Below are positions 45,607 through 57,939 of a stretch of 64,000 bases of DNA, piece after piece. Source of the stretch: Chionoecetes opilio (taxonomy: Eukaryota > Arthropoda > Malacostraca > Decapoda > Majidae). Each line of letters opens with the position of its first letter. Position 1 is the first letter of the stretch. Below the pieces are notes generated by a model, which saw only the letters and a list, made by a program, of their open reading frames with translations, searched no databases and was not told the origin of the DNA. The position numbers and the translations under genes are program-made. The stretch lies in contig JACEEZ010021706.1 of the NCBI GenBank assembly GCA_016584305.1, positions 142,501-206,500 of the forward strand, given 5' to 3'.

Positions 45607-45806
45607 CCCCTTGAGGCTCAGAACGTAATTTCCATTGTAATTTGGGTACCATTAGAAGATTTTTGTGACTATAAGCAATGTTTAAGATGACCTGTTTAGT
45701 ATCCTTGTCCACTAACTAATTTGGTATATACAGTAACTTTTCGTAATTTTATGGCTCGACAACAGACATTTCTTTATAGCAAAGGAAAGATCTGGGCGTG
45801 AAGGGG
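45607..45806 (+). mobile_element. piggyBac-type MITE, copy 3
   Basis: From CCCCTTGAGGCTCAGAACG to GGGCGTGAAGGGG, preceded by TTAA, with the right duplication changed to TTCA. It ends 59 nt before exon 14. Confidence 0.78.
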
Positions 45807-45865
45807 TTCAAGCTGTTACAGAATCTTTCCCCTTGAAATCCATGGTTGTGTTTTCTCCCTGGCAG

Positions 45866-46049
45866 GATCAACGTGTCTGTGCGGCGGATTGGCGGCGGTT
45901 ACGGCTCCAAGATCAGCCGCCAGCACATCCTCTCCACGGCGGCGGCGGTGGCGGCGAGGAAGGTGCAGCGGCCAGTGAGGGTTGTGGTCGACCTCAACAC
46001 CAACATGACCTACGCTGGCTGGCGAGACTCCTACTACTCCAAATACGAG
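45866..46049 (+). CDS. AOX: Aldehyde oxidase-like, exon 14 (molybdopterin binding)
   Basis: It encodes INVSVRRIGGGYGSKISRQH, the RIGGGFGGK loop that packs on the molybdopterin, then RPVRVVVDLNTNMTYAGWRD. Acceptor CTGGCAG, donor GAG|GTGAGA, leaving in phase 0. Exons 12-14 together are 603 nt and can be removed or circularised without shifting the frame. Confidence 0.95.
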
Positions 46050-46100
46050 GTGAGAGTGTGTGTGTGTGTGTGTGTGTGTGATATTACTTATTACTTATTA

Positions 46101-46255
46101 CCTCCACAAACACCTGAGACAGAGAGGCAGTGATGAGCCAGTAATATCAATAAAATAACCTTAAAAAAGCCAGAAATACTAAGATATCAATAAAATAACC
46201 TTAAAAAAGCCAGAAATACTAAGATATCAATAAAATAACCTTAAAATAGCCAGAA
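46101..46255 (-). repeat. Inverted copy of the exon-12 acceptor region plus 40-bp minisatellite
   Basis: Bases 46101-46136 are the exact reverse complement of 43376-43411, which spans the last 23 intron bases and first 13 exon bases of exon 12. They are followed by about two and a half reversed 40-bp units (AGCCAGAAATACTAAGATAT, TCAATAAAATAACC). Confidence 0.93.
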
Positions 46256-46384
46256 ATAATTAGTGTTAGTAAGGTCAATATAATTAGGCTATCTATTATA
46301 TCATTACCTTATTATCAGTATCAATATCTTTACGAGTATTAGAATATTCTCCCTGGCCTGTCTACCTAGTAAGTGATTGGAATG

Positions 46385-46552
46385 GACTCGGTCGTGGGGT
46401 AGTTAGTGGGGAGTCATTAGGGAGCTTTAAAAGGAGGCTGGACAGTGTTATGGATGGGGATGAAAGGTGGATGTAGGTAGTGTTAAGTAACAGGAACTAC
46501 CACGTGTAAAATCACAGCCTCTTGTAGCTTCCTTATTTTCTTATGTTCTTAA
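46385..46552 (+). mobile_element. LINE 3'-tail fragment, intron 14
   Basis: GGGAGCTTTAAAAGGAGGCT, ATGGATGGGGATGAAAGGTG, AGGAACTACCACGTGT and TTCCTTATTTTCTTATGTTC in order. Confidence 0.85.
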
Positions 46553-46727
46553 TGTTTACTTTAATATATATTACAACTTTTCTTTCTTCCTTACTTATAT
46601 TACAACTTTTTACAACTTTTAACAGCTTTTTTTCTACTTATATTACAGGTTTATTACTATATTCCTATAACTTTATACTCACTGAATTGCTTACTGTAGT
46701 CGCATGTTGTTAATTGTGTGTCAATAA

Positions 46728-46732
<5 letters not shown>

Positions 46733-46793
<61 letters not shown>
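46733..46793. repeat. (CT)n microsatellite upstream of exon 15
   Basis: About 60 bp of CT, 124 nt before the exon-15 start. Confidence 0.97.
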
Positions 46794-46799
<6 letters not shown>

Positions 46800-46916
46800 C
46801 ATTTGTCTTTATGCTTTTCTCCTTTCCTTTACTGTCCTCACACCTTTCTCCTCTCATTTCTTCCTTTCATTCTGTTCATTTCGTTTCATTCATGTTCTGA
46901 TGTTCTGATGCCCCAG

Positions 46917-47112
46917 GTCGGGTTTGATGACGCGGGCAAGCTGTTGGCCCTCATGGTTAACCTGTACAGCGACGCGGGACACGTCTCCAACGAGTCTGCC
47001 GTGGGCTTCCTGGGCGGGGTGATGCAGAACTGCTACGCGGTGCCCAATTTCCTCTACAGGCCCCATGTGGTGAACACCGACACCGCCGCCAACACCTGGT
47101 GCCGCACACCAG
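46917..47112 (+). CDS. AOX: Aldehyde oxidase-like, exon 15 (molybdenum domain)
   Basis: It encodes VGFDDAGKLLALMVNLYSDA through NCYAVPNFLYRPHVVNTDT and ends NTWCRTPG. The Arg in CRTPG corresponds to the active-site Arg of the FRGFGG / TRAPGS segment (Arg880 in bovine xanthine dehydrogenase). Acceptor TGCCCCAG, donor CCAG|GTGAGA, exit phase 1. Confidence 0.95.
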
Positions 47113-47284
47113 GTGAGAATATCGGTGTTTGTATTACTCACATGTATATATTATCTTTCTTTTTGCTTTAGTAGTCTAGTGTTTGCTTTTATGCATTGCT
47201 TTCTGCTTTGCTGTAGTTAATTCCCTCAAGTCTGTATGTTGTGTTGTTGTTGTTTTCCTGTATGCCTTTGGGTGAAAATAAAAT

Positions 47285-48176
47285 TACAGGGAGGTCCCGA
47301 AGATACGAGCAGTTAGGTTCCACCTGGCATACTCGTAAAGCGAAATCTCGTATAACGAAACACATAACTAATGGTAAAATATAGGTTTGGTTCCAGGACC
47401 CCGTCAGAAAATTAAAAAAACAAATTAAAAAAAAGACATGTTTTTCAAGCTAAAATAAACTCTAGCAAACACAACAAACACACAGCGTCTATATTACCCA
47501 CACTGTACTACCTATTCTGTAGAAAAAACATTCTGAAAGAGAAAATAGCACACAAAATAACATAACTGCACATTAATTAAACATAAACCATGCATAACAA
47601 GCAAAAAAGACGTTGTAATGTAGGGGACGCCGCATGATACAAGAGAAGGTAGTGTAGCGGTCCCAAGGTTGGGGCCGCACACCTGTTAATTACCCCTAAA
47701 GGTCAGGCCGCGCCATATGCTTAATTACCCTTCTGGTCACACCTTGCTAGGGGTGACCTGGCTGCAGTCCCAAGGTTGGAGCCGCACACCTGGCTAATTA
47801 CCCCTTAAGGTCATGCCACGCCATATGCTTAATTACCCTTCAGGTCACGCCTTGCTAGGGGTGACCTGACTGCGGTCCCAAGGTTGGGGCCGCACACCTG
47901 CTAATTACCCCTAAATGTCAGGCCGCGCCATATGCTTAATTATCCTTCAGGTCACGGCCTGCTAGGGGTGACCTCACTGGGGTCAACCAAATCCCCCTTT
48001 GTCCAGCCCAGGAGTGGTAGGGCACACATTTTGAACCTGATAATTTTACTCACCCTAGTTTGAATGTCTTAGCATTGGATTTTCGATCTCGTATATTGAA
48101 AATAGACCCTAATTTACACCTCTAGTATCATCGGATTCTCGTATACCGAATGCTCGTATAACGGGACCTCCCTGTA
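47285..48176. mobile_element. Tigger/pogo-like MITE with a three-copy internal repeat, intron 15
   Basis: Ends TACAGGGAGGTCCCGAAGAT and the complement of TACAGGGAGGTCCCGTTATA, with CTCGTATAACG motifs at both sides. Inside, a roughly 110-bp GC-rich unit beginning CGGTCCCAAGGTTGGGGCCG is repeated about three times (47,660-48,000). TA termini suit a Tc1/mariner-type duplication. Confidence 0.78.
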
Positions 48177-48194
48177 TTATATGTTTGATGTTTG

Positions 48195-48490
48195 AAGAAT
48201 TTTGTCAGTTATCGACGCAGCTGAGATGGATCTCCGCTGTAACCAGACAGCTCTCTCTCAGACTACCCCTAGAGAGCTGTCTGCTAGTGCTTATAGTGTT
48301 GGCCGAAGCCAGCACCCCGGGAAGCAGGTCACAAACCCCCGGCTAACACCCGGTACCCATTCACTGCTGGGTGGACAGGGGCTCGGGTTTTAAGGAAACA
48401 GCCCATCTGTTTCTGCTCCGCCCGGGGATCGAACCCGGGACTTCTCGGTTGTGAACCGAGCGTGCTTCCCCTACACCACGAAGTACCTTT
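48195..48490 (-). mobile_element. tRNA-derived SINE family 2, copy 1
   Basis: On the minus strand the head reads GGTACTTCGTGGTGTAG, then a 5-bp stem CTCGG-TTCACAA-CCGAG (anticodon-like CAC, as in tRNA-Val), then the B box GGTTCGATCCC. A body of about 200 bp follows, so this is a SINE and not a functional tRNA gene. Confidence 0.78.
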
Positions 48491-48704
48491 TTTTTTTTAC
48501 CTATTATTATTATGTCTTGGGGACATTTTCCTAGTTTTGTTTATGTGATGACAGTTTACAACAGAAGACTTTTTATAGCTCACATCCATAGCTTTGAGGA
48601 GTTTTATTTTGAATTTCGATAAGAGCTGACAGTTTTAATTGCTAACACAGCTTATAATTAGATACATTGTCCTTTAACATATATTTTTGTTTATTTTCTA
48701 ACTA

Positions 48705-48800
48705 TGGCAGTGTTAAGTAACAGGAACTACCACGTGTAGGTCTCGCGGCCTCTTGTTGCTCCCTTATTTCGGTTCGGTGTGGCTCCCTTATTTTCGTATG
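48705..48800 (+). mobile_element. LINE 3'-tail fragment, intron 15
   Basis: GTGTTAAGTAACAGGAACTA followed by CACGTGTAGGTCTCGCGGCC, ending in a degenerate CTTATTTTCGTATG, about 90 nt before exon 16. Confidence 0.78.
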
Positions 48801-48887
48801 TTTAAATTCTAGTTTGGAGCTGAATCTTTAGTTGGATAGTGATTGTGAAAACCACAACCATGACCAGTAATCCCTTCCTTCCCTCAG

Positions 48888-49114
48888 GTCATGTCAACGC
48901 CATAGGCACAATGGAGAACATACTCGACCACATCGCGTCCTACCTCCACAAGGATCCTCTGGAGGTGCGCCAGCTCAACTTCATCACGCCGGGGGTGCCG
49001 CGCCTCATCTCCGCGCCCCACGAACTCACCCCCCTGAAGGACGTCATCTTGCCCTTGTTGCTAAAGAAGGCAAACTTTACGCAGCGCAAGGCAGAGGTGG
49101 AAGAGTTCAATAGG
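48888..49114 (+). CDS. AOX: Aldehyde oxidase-like, exon 16 (molybdenum domain)
   Basis: It encodes HVNAIGTMENILDHIASYL, the helix after the active-site Arg, then DPLEVRQLNFITPG and ends AEVEEFNR. Acceptor TCCCTCAG, donor AGG|GTGAGG, phases 1 in and 0 out. Imperfect copies of its final bases and donor recur in the intron near 49,205 and 50,095. Confidence 0.95.
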
Positions 49115-49194
49115 GTGAGGGGGGTTTCTTATTTGTCTATTATTATTATTTGATCCTCAATTCGTATATGAAATGAACTAAGAAGAAAATAATT

Positions 49195-50125
<931 letters not shown>

Positions 50126-50185
50126 CCTATTATTTTTTTAAGTTTCTCAGTATATGAAATGAAGAACTAAGAAGGAAAATAAGTA

Positions 50186-50250
50186 ACAGGAACTACCACG
50201 TGTAGGTCTCGCGGCCTCTTGTAGCTTCCTTATTTTCTTATGTTCTTATG
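50186..50250 (+). mobile_element. LINE 3'-tail fragment, intron 16
   Basis: AGGAACTACCACGTGTAGGT to TTATTTTCTTATGTTCTTAT. Confidence 0.8.
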
Positions 50251-50314
50251 TATCATTGAAGTGGAGGGACAGTGCAGGCTAGCCAACATCCCCTTGAATC
50301 CCCATCCCCCCTAA

Positions 50315-50520
50315 CCCCTTGAAACCCAGAACGTAATTTCCATTGTAATTTGGGTACCATTAGATGATTTGTAGTGACTATAAGCAATGTTTTATAGCTA
50401 TGACCTGTTTAGTATCCTTGTCCACTAATTAATTTTGTATATTAAGTGACTTTTCTTAGTTTTATGGCTGGACAACAGACACTAGTTTAGAGTTAAGGAA
50501 AGATCTGGGCGTGAAGGGGG
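50315..50520 (+). mobile_element. piggyBac-type MITE, copy 4
   Basis: From CCCCTTGAAACCCAGAACG to GGGCGTGAAGGGGG, followed by TTAA. The left duplication is CTAA. Confidence 0.78.
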
Positions 50521-50864
50521 TTAATCACTGTATCTGCTTTGCCTAAGTGTTGTGTCTTATAGTTCTTTGTTAGGTTCTAGCCACTCCCTCTCTATTTGTT
50601 TTAGTAGTGTATACCTATAGTCACCTCATACTGACTTAGCTAAGAAATTGTGTTCATTGAGTTATAGCCAGCAGAGATATTGTAGAGAAAGGGCCAATTA
50701 TTTTCCTGCATTTTTTTGATTTAATTTGTTTTCCATGCCTCATCTCTCCTCCCTTTCCATTTAGCTGTTATAATACCTCCCTATAAACTCCACCTTCATC
50801 TTTCACTACTATATACAATTTTATACATACTACCTCCTCATTCTACATACAATTCATTCAATAC

Positions 50865-53800
50865 AATAACATTCAGAATACATGTGTTTTTCCCCCTAAC
50901 ATTCAGAATACATGTGTTTTCCCCCTAACATTCAGAATACATGTGTTTTTCCACCCTAACATTCAGAATACATGTGTTTTTCCCCCCTAACATTCAGAAT
51001 ACATGTGTTTTTCCCCCCTAACATTCAGAATACATGTGTTTTTCCCCCTAACATTCAGAATACATGTGTTTTCCCCCCTAACATTCAGAATACATGTGTT
51101 TTTCCCCCTAACATTCAGAATACATGTGTTTTTCCCCCTAACATTCAGAATACATGTGTTTTTCCCCCCTAACATTCAGAATACATGTGTTTTCCCCCCT
51201 AACATTCAGAATACATGTGTTTTTCCCCCTAACATTCAGAATACATGGTGTTTTCCCCCTAACATTCAGAATACATGTGTTTTTCCCCCTAACATTCAGA
51301 ATACATGTGTTTTTCCCCCTAACATTCAGAATACATGTGTTTTTCCATCCCTAACATTCAGAATACATGTGTTTTTCCCCCCTAACATTCAGAATACATG
51401 TGTTTTCCCCCCTAACATTCAGAATACATGTTTTTCCCCTAACATTCAGAATACATGTGTTTTCCCCCTAACATTCAGAATACATGTGTTTTTCCCCCTA
51501 ACATTCAGAATACATGTGTTTTCCCCCCTAACATTCAGAATACATGTGTTTTTCCCCCCTAACATTCAGAATACATGTGTTTTTCCTCCCTAACATTCAG
51601 AATACATGTGTTTTTCCCCCTAACATTCAGAATACATGTGTTTTTCCTCCCTAACATTCAGAATACATGTGTTTTTCCCCCTAACATTCAGAATACATGT
51701 GTTTTCCCCCTAACATTCAGAATACATGTGTTTTTCCATCCCTAACATTCAGAATACATGTGTTTTTCCCCTAACATTCAGAATACATGTGTTTTTCCCC
51801 CTAACATTCAGAATACATGTGTTTTCCCCCTAACATTCAGAATACATGTGTTTTCCACCCTAACATTCAGAATACATGTGTTTTTCCTCCCTAACATTCA
51901 GAATACATGTGTTTTTCCCCCTAACATTCAGAATACATGTGTTTTCCCCCTAACATTCAGAATACATGTGTTTTTCCCCCTAACATTCAGAATACATGTG
52001 TTTTTCCATCCCTAACATTCAGAATACATGTGTTTTTCCCCCTAACATTCAGAATACATGTGTTTTTCCATCCCTAACATTCAGAATACATGTGTTTTTC
52101 CCCCTAACATTCAGAATACATGTGTTTTTCCCCCTAACATTCAGAATACATGTGTTTTTCCCCCTAACATTCAGAATACATGTGTTTTTCCTCCCTAACA
52201 TTCAGAATACATGTGTTTTTCCCCCTAACATTCAGAATACATGTGTTTTTCCCCCTAACATTCAGAATACATGTGTTTTTCCATCCCTAACATTCAGAAT
52301 ACATGTGTTTTTCCTCCCTAACATTCAGAATACATGTGTTTTTCCCCCTAACATTCAGAATACATGTGTTTTTCCTCCCTAACATTCAGAATACATGTGT
52401 TTTTCCCCCCTAACATTCAGAATACATGTGTTTTTCCCCCTAACATTCAGAATACATGTGTTTTCCCCCCTAACATTCAGAATACATGTGTTTTCCCCCC
52501 TAACATTCAGAATACATGTGTTTTTCCATCCCTAACATTCAGAATACATGTGTTTTTCCATCCCTAACATTCAGAATACATGTGTTTTTCCATCCCTAAC
52601 ATTCAGAATACATGTGTTTTTCCCCCTAACATTCAGAATACATGTGTTTTTCCCCCTAACATTCAGAATACATGTGTTTTTCCCCCTAACATTCAGAATA
52701 CATGTGTTTTTCCCCCTAACATTCAGAATACATGTGTTTTTCCCCCTAACATTCAGAATACATGTGTTTTTCCCCCTAACATTCAGAATACATGTGTTTT
52801 CCCCCTAACATTCAGAATACATGTGTTTTTCCCCCTAACATTCAGAATACATGTGTTTTTCCCCCTAACATTCAGAATACATGTGTTTTTCCCCCTAACA
52901 TTCAGAATACATGTGTTTTTCCCCCTAACATTCAGAATACATGTGTTTTTCCCCCTAACATTCAGAATACATGTGTTTTTCCCCCTAACATTCAGAATAC
53001 ATGTGTTTTTCCCCCCTAACATTCAGAATACATGTGTTTTTCCCCCTAACATTCAGAATACATGTTGTTTCTTTTCCCCCTAACATTCAGAATACATGTG
53101 TTTTTCCTCCCTAACATTCAGAATACATGTGTTTTCCCCCCTAACATTCAGAATACATGTGTTTTTCCTCCCTAACATTCAGAATACATGTGTTTTTCCC
53201 CCTAACATTCAGAATACATGTGTTTTTCCCCCTAACATTCAGAATACATGTGTTTTTCCCCCCTAACATTCAGAATACATGTGTTTTTCCATCCTAACAT
53301 TCAGAATACATGTGTTTTTCCCCCTAACATTCAGAATACATGTGTTTTTCCTCCCTAACATTCAGAATACATGTGTTTTTCCATCCCTAACATTCAGAAT
53401 ACATGTGTTTTTTTCCATCCCTAACATTCAGAATACATGTGTTTTTCCCCCTAACATTCAGAATACATGTGTTTTTCCCCCTAACATTCAGAATACATGT
53501 GTTTTTTTTTCCCCTAATTCAGATCATGTGTTTTTCCCCCTAACATTCAGAATACATGTGTTTTTCCCCTAACATTCAGAATACATTGTTTTTCCCCCTA
53601 ACATTCAGAATACATGTGTTTTTCCCCCCTAACATTCAGAATACATGTGTTTTCCTACTTCGTCCCCCTAACATTCAGAATACATGTGTTTTTTTCCCCC
53701 TAACATTCAGAATACATGTGTTTTTCCCCCTAACATTCAGAATACATTGTTTTTTCTCCCCTAACATTCAGAATACATGTGTTTTTCCCCCCTAACATTC

Positions 53801-55690
53801 AGAATACATGTGTTTTTCCCCCTAACATTCAGAATACATGTGTTTTCCCCCTAACATTCAGAATACATATGTTTTTCCCCCTAACATTCAGAATACATGT
53901 GTTTTCCCCCCTAACATTCAGAATACATGTGTTTTTTTTTTTCCCCCTAACATTCAGAATACATTGTTTTTCCCCCTAACATTCAGAATACATGTGTTTT
54001 TCCCCCTAACATTCAGAATACATGTGTTTTTCCCCCTAACATTCAGAATACATGTGTTTTTCCCCCTAACATTCAGAATACATGTGTGTTTTTCTCCCTA
54101 ACATTCAGAATACATGTGTTTTTTTCCCCCTAACATTCAGAATACATGTGTTTTTCCCCCCTAACATTCAGAATACATGTGTTTTCCCCCTAACATTCAG
54201 AATACATGTGTTTTTCCTCCCTAACATTCAGAATACATGTGTTTTTCCACCCTAACATTCAGAATACATGTGTTTTCCTACTCAACAGTTTTCCCTAACA
54301 TTCAGAATACATGTGTTTTTCCCCCTAACATTCAGAATACATGTGTTTTTCCATCCCTAACATTCAGAATACATGTGTTTTTCCATCCCTAACATTCAGA
54401 ATACATGTGTTTTCCCCCTAACATTCAGAATACATGTGTTTTTCCCCCTAACATTCAGAATACATGTTTTTTCCCCCTAACATTCAGAATACATGTGTTT
54501 TTCCCCCTAACATTCAGAATACATGTGTTTTTTCCTCCCTAACATTCAGAATACATGTGTTTTTCCCCCTAACATTCAGAATACATGTGTTTTTCCCCCT
54601 AACATTCAGAATACATGTGTTTTTCCCCCTAACATTCAGAATACATGTGTTTTTCCCCCTAACATTCAGAATACATGTGTTTTTCCCCCTAACATTCAGA
54701 ATACATGTGTTTTTCCCCCTAACATTCAGAATACATGTGTTTTTTCCCCCTAACATTCAGAATACATGTGTTTTTCCATCCCTAACATTCAGAATACATG
54801 TGTTTTTCCCCCTAACATTCAGAATACATGTGTTTTTTCCACCCTAACATTCAGAATACATGTGTTTTCCCCCTAACATTCAGAATACATGTGTTTTTCC
54901 CCCTAACATTCAGAATACATGTGTTTTCCCCCTAACATTCAGAATACATGTGTTTTTCCCCCCTAACATTCAGAATACATGTGTTTTTCCCCCTAACATT
55001 CAGAATACATGTGTTTTTCCCCCTAACATTCAGAATACATGTGTTTTTCCCCCTAACATTCAGAATACATGTGTTTTTCCACCCTAACATTCAGAATACA
55101 TGTGTTTTTCCCCCTAACATTCAGAATACATGTGTTTTTCCCCCTAACATTCAGAATACATGTGTTTTTCCCCCTAACATTCAGAATACATGTGTTTTCC
55201 CCCCTAACATTCAGAATACAGTGTTTTTCCCCCTAACATTCAGAATACATGTGTTTTTCCACCCTAACATTCAGAATACATGTGTTTTTCCCCCTAACAT
55301 TCAGAATACATGGTTTTTCCCCCTAACATTCAGAATACATGTGTTTTTCCCCCTAACATTCAGAATACATGTGTTTTTCCCCCCTAACATTCAAATACAT
55401 GTGTTTTTCCATCCCTAACATTCAGAATACATGTGTTTTTCCCCCTAACATTCAGAATACATGTGTTTTTCCCCCTAACATTCAGAATACATGTGTTTTC
55501 CCCCTAACATTCAGAATACATGTGTTTTCCCCCCTAACATTCAGAATACATTGTTTTCCCCCTAACATTCAGAATACATGTGTTTTTCCCCCTAACATTC
55601 GAATACATAGTTTTCCCCTAACTCAGATACATGTGTTTTTCCCCCTAACATTCAGAATACAGTGTTTCCCTAATCGAATACATGTGTTTT
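50865..55690 (+). repeat. 30-bp minisatellite CATTCAGAATACATGTGTTTTTCCCCCTAA, about 160 copies, intron 16
   Basis: A 4.8-kb array of units made of AACATTCAGAATACATGTG and TTTTTCCCCC. Variants change only the pyrimidine run (CCATCC, CCTCC, CCACC). The last unit passes directly into CCTTCCAGAGCAATAGATGG, a copy of the exon-17 acceptor and first exon bases. Confidence 0.98.
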
Positions 55691-55718
55691 TCCCCCCTTC
55701 CAGAGCAATAGATGGAAG
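55691..55718 (+). repeat. Duplicate of the exon-17 3' splice site and first 15 exon bases
   Basis: TTCCCCCCTTCCAG followed by AGCAATAGATGGAAG repeats 56,214-56,242. The match stops where a LINE tail (CACGTGTAGGTCTCGCGG, 55,719-55,770) begins. It could act as a cryptic acceptor, but no downstream exon body is present. Confidence 0.9.
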
Positions 55719-55770
55719 CACGTGTAGGTCTCGCGGCCTCTTGTAGCTTCCTTATTTTCTTATGTTCTTA

Positions 55771-56227
55771 TATATGCTTGAAGTGGAAGTCCAGGGTACC
55801 AACAGGCAGTGCATTTTTTAACATCACAACTGGACGACCAAAATGTCTCCCAGTGATGGAAAACTGTCGCCCAGTAAGAACAATTTTAAGCTACTGGGCG
55901 ACAAGATATTTGTTCATGAAATCCTTCCTGGATACAATGGCTCATCATGTCTGTGTGTGTTAGATCCAGAAGTGCTTCTTATTACTGCATAGGATCTTTA
56001 TTTATACACAACATACAAAAGGGTGAAGTAGATGTATCCAAAAAACTATATTTTAACAGGTAGGCCTTTACCTTTCTGGATATCCAAAGAATGTCGCCCA
56101 GTAAGATTTGCTTAAAAAATGCAATGCCGACAGTCCAGGGTAGCCAACATCCAATTATCACTATCTGCGTAGTAAGTGTTGTGTTACCTCCTTATACTAA
56201 TAGAATACATGTTTTCCCCCCTTCCAG
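55771..56227 (+). other. Intron-16 3' end, with short local duplications
   Basis: GAAGTGGAAGTCCAGGGTA near 55,779 and ACAGTCCAGGGTAGCCAACA near 56,130 echo GACAGTGCAGGCTAGCCAAC near 50,270. The segment ends AATAGAATACATGTTTTCCC before the true acceptor, which resembles one unit of the 30-bp array. Confidence 0.75.
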
Positions 56228-56392
56228 AGCAATAGATGGAAGAAGCGTGGCCTTGCAGTAATGCCAGAGTACTACGGCTTTGATTACCCTCCCATCTTCC
56301 GCTACGGCCTGCAAGTCAGCATCTACGAGCATGACGGCACAGTGGCCATCTCCCACGGCGGCATTGAGATGGGCCAGGGCATCAACACAAAG
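56228..56392 (+). CDS. AOX: Aldehyde oxidase-like, exon 17 (molybdenum cofactor motif GGIEMGQG)
   Basis: Fifty-five codons in phase 0/0. It begins [18 protein letters not shown], continues [17 protein letters not shown] and ends [10 protein letters not shown], the family motif GGTEMGQGLxTK that binds the pterin. Acceptor CCCTTCCAG, first donor AAG|GTCAGG. Both ends are bordered by tandem arrays that carry copies of the corresponding splice sites. The first donor is chosen because it joins exon 18 to give the family sequence INTKVAQVAA. Confidence 0.93.
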
Positions 56393-57915
56393 GTCAGGGC
56401 ATCAACACAAAGGTCAGGGCATCAACACCAAGGTCAGGGTGTCAACACAAAGGTCAGGGCGTCAACACAAAGGTCAGGGCGTCAACACAAAGGTCAGGGC
56501 GTCAACACAAAGGTCAGGGCATCAACACAAAGGTCAGGGCATCAACACTAAGGTCAGGGCATCAACACAAAGGTCAGGGCATCAACACAAAGGTCAGGGC
56601 ATCAACACAAAGGTCAGGGCATCAACACAAAGGTCAGGGCATCAACACAAAGGTCAGGGCGTCAACACAAAGGTCAGGGCGTCAACACTAAGGTCAGGGC
56701 ATCAACACTAAGGTCAGGGCATCAACACAAAGGTCAGGGCATCAACACAAAGGTCAGGGCATCAACACAAAGGTCAGGGCATCAACACAAAGGTCAGGGC
56801 ATCAACACAAAGGTCAGGGCATCAACACAAAGGTCAGGGCATCAACACAAAGGTCAGGGCATCAACACAAAGGTCAGGGCATCAACACAAAGGTCAGGGC
56901 ATCAACACAAAGGTCAGGGCATCAACACAAAGGTCAGGGCATCAACACAAAGGTCAGGGCATCAACACAAAGGTCAGGGCATCAACACAAAGGTCAGGGC
57001 ATCAACACAAAGGTCAGGGTATCAACACTAAGGTCAGGGCATCAACACCAAGGTCAGGGCATCAACACAGGTCAGGGCATCAACACCAAGGTCAGGGCAT
57101 CAACACAAAGGTCAGGGCATCAACACTAAGGTCAGGGCATCAACACAAAGGTCAGGGCATCAACACAAAGGTCAGGGCATCAACACTAAGGTCAGGGCAT
57201 CAACACCAAGGTCAGGGCATCAACACCAAGGTCAGGGCATCAACACCAAGGTCAGGGCATCAACACCAAGGTCAGGGCATCAACACCAAGGTCAGGGCAT
57301 CAACACCAAGGTCAGGGCATCAACACCAAGGTCAGGGCATCAACACCAAGGTCAGGGCATCAACACCAAGGTCAGGGCATCAACACCAAGGTCAGGGCAT
57401 CAACACCAAGGTCAGGGCATCAACACCAAGGTCAGGGCATCAACACAAAGTTAAGGGCATCAACACTAAGGTCAGGGCATCAACACAAAGGTCAGGGCAT
57501 CAACACAAAGGTCAGGGCATCAACACAAAGGTCAGGGTATCAACACAAAGGTCAGGGCATCAACACCAAGGTCAGGGCATCAACACCAAGGTCAGGGCAT
57601 CAACACCAAGGTCAGGGTATCAACACCAAGGTCAGGGCATCAACACAAAGGTCAGGGCATCAACACTAAGGTCAGGGCATCAACACCAAGGTCAGGGCAT
57701 CAACACAAAGGTCAGGGTATCAACACTAAGGTCAGGGCATCAACACAAAGGTCAGGGCATCAACACAAAGGTCAGGGCATCAACACTAAGGTCAGGGCAT
57801 CAACACAAAGGTCAGGGCATCAACACTAAGGTCAGGGCATCAACACCAAGGTCAGGGCATCAACACAAAGGTCAGGGTATCAACACAAAGGTCAGGGCAT
57901 CAACACCAAGGTCTG
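56373..57915 (+). repeat. 20-bp array of the exon-17 donor junction, about 77 copies
   Basis: The unit GGGCATCAACACAAAGGTCA consists of the last 15 or so bases of exon 17 plus the first bases of the intron. Each unit therefore repeats the 5' splice site AAG|GTCAGG. Early units mainly read CACAAAG and late ones CACCAAG. The array is very homogeneous, with one shortened unit near 57,065. Confidence 0.97.
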
Positions 57916-57939
57916 ACAGGGAGTATTTTTGTCATTTAA

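Noticed and set aside
48415..48487. Possible tRNA-Val gene (anticodon-like CAC) on the minus strand
   Set aside because: The head is mismatched in the acceptor stem and is followed by a body shared with 61955-62147, so it is a tRNA-derived SINE.
50865..55690. Array with regular spacing that might be read as CRISPR, or as NIQNTCVFPP-repeat proteins
   Set aside because: There are no unique spacers: the 30-bp units are contiguous and near-identical, the context is a eukaryotic intron, and the peptides follow from the repeat.
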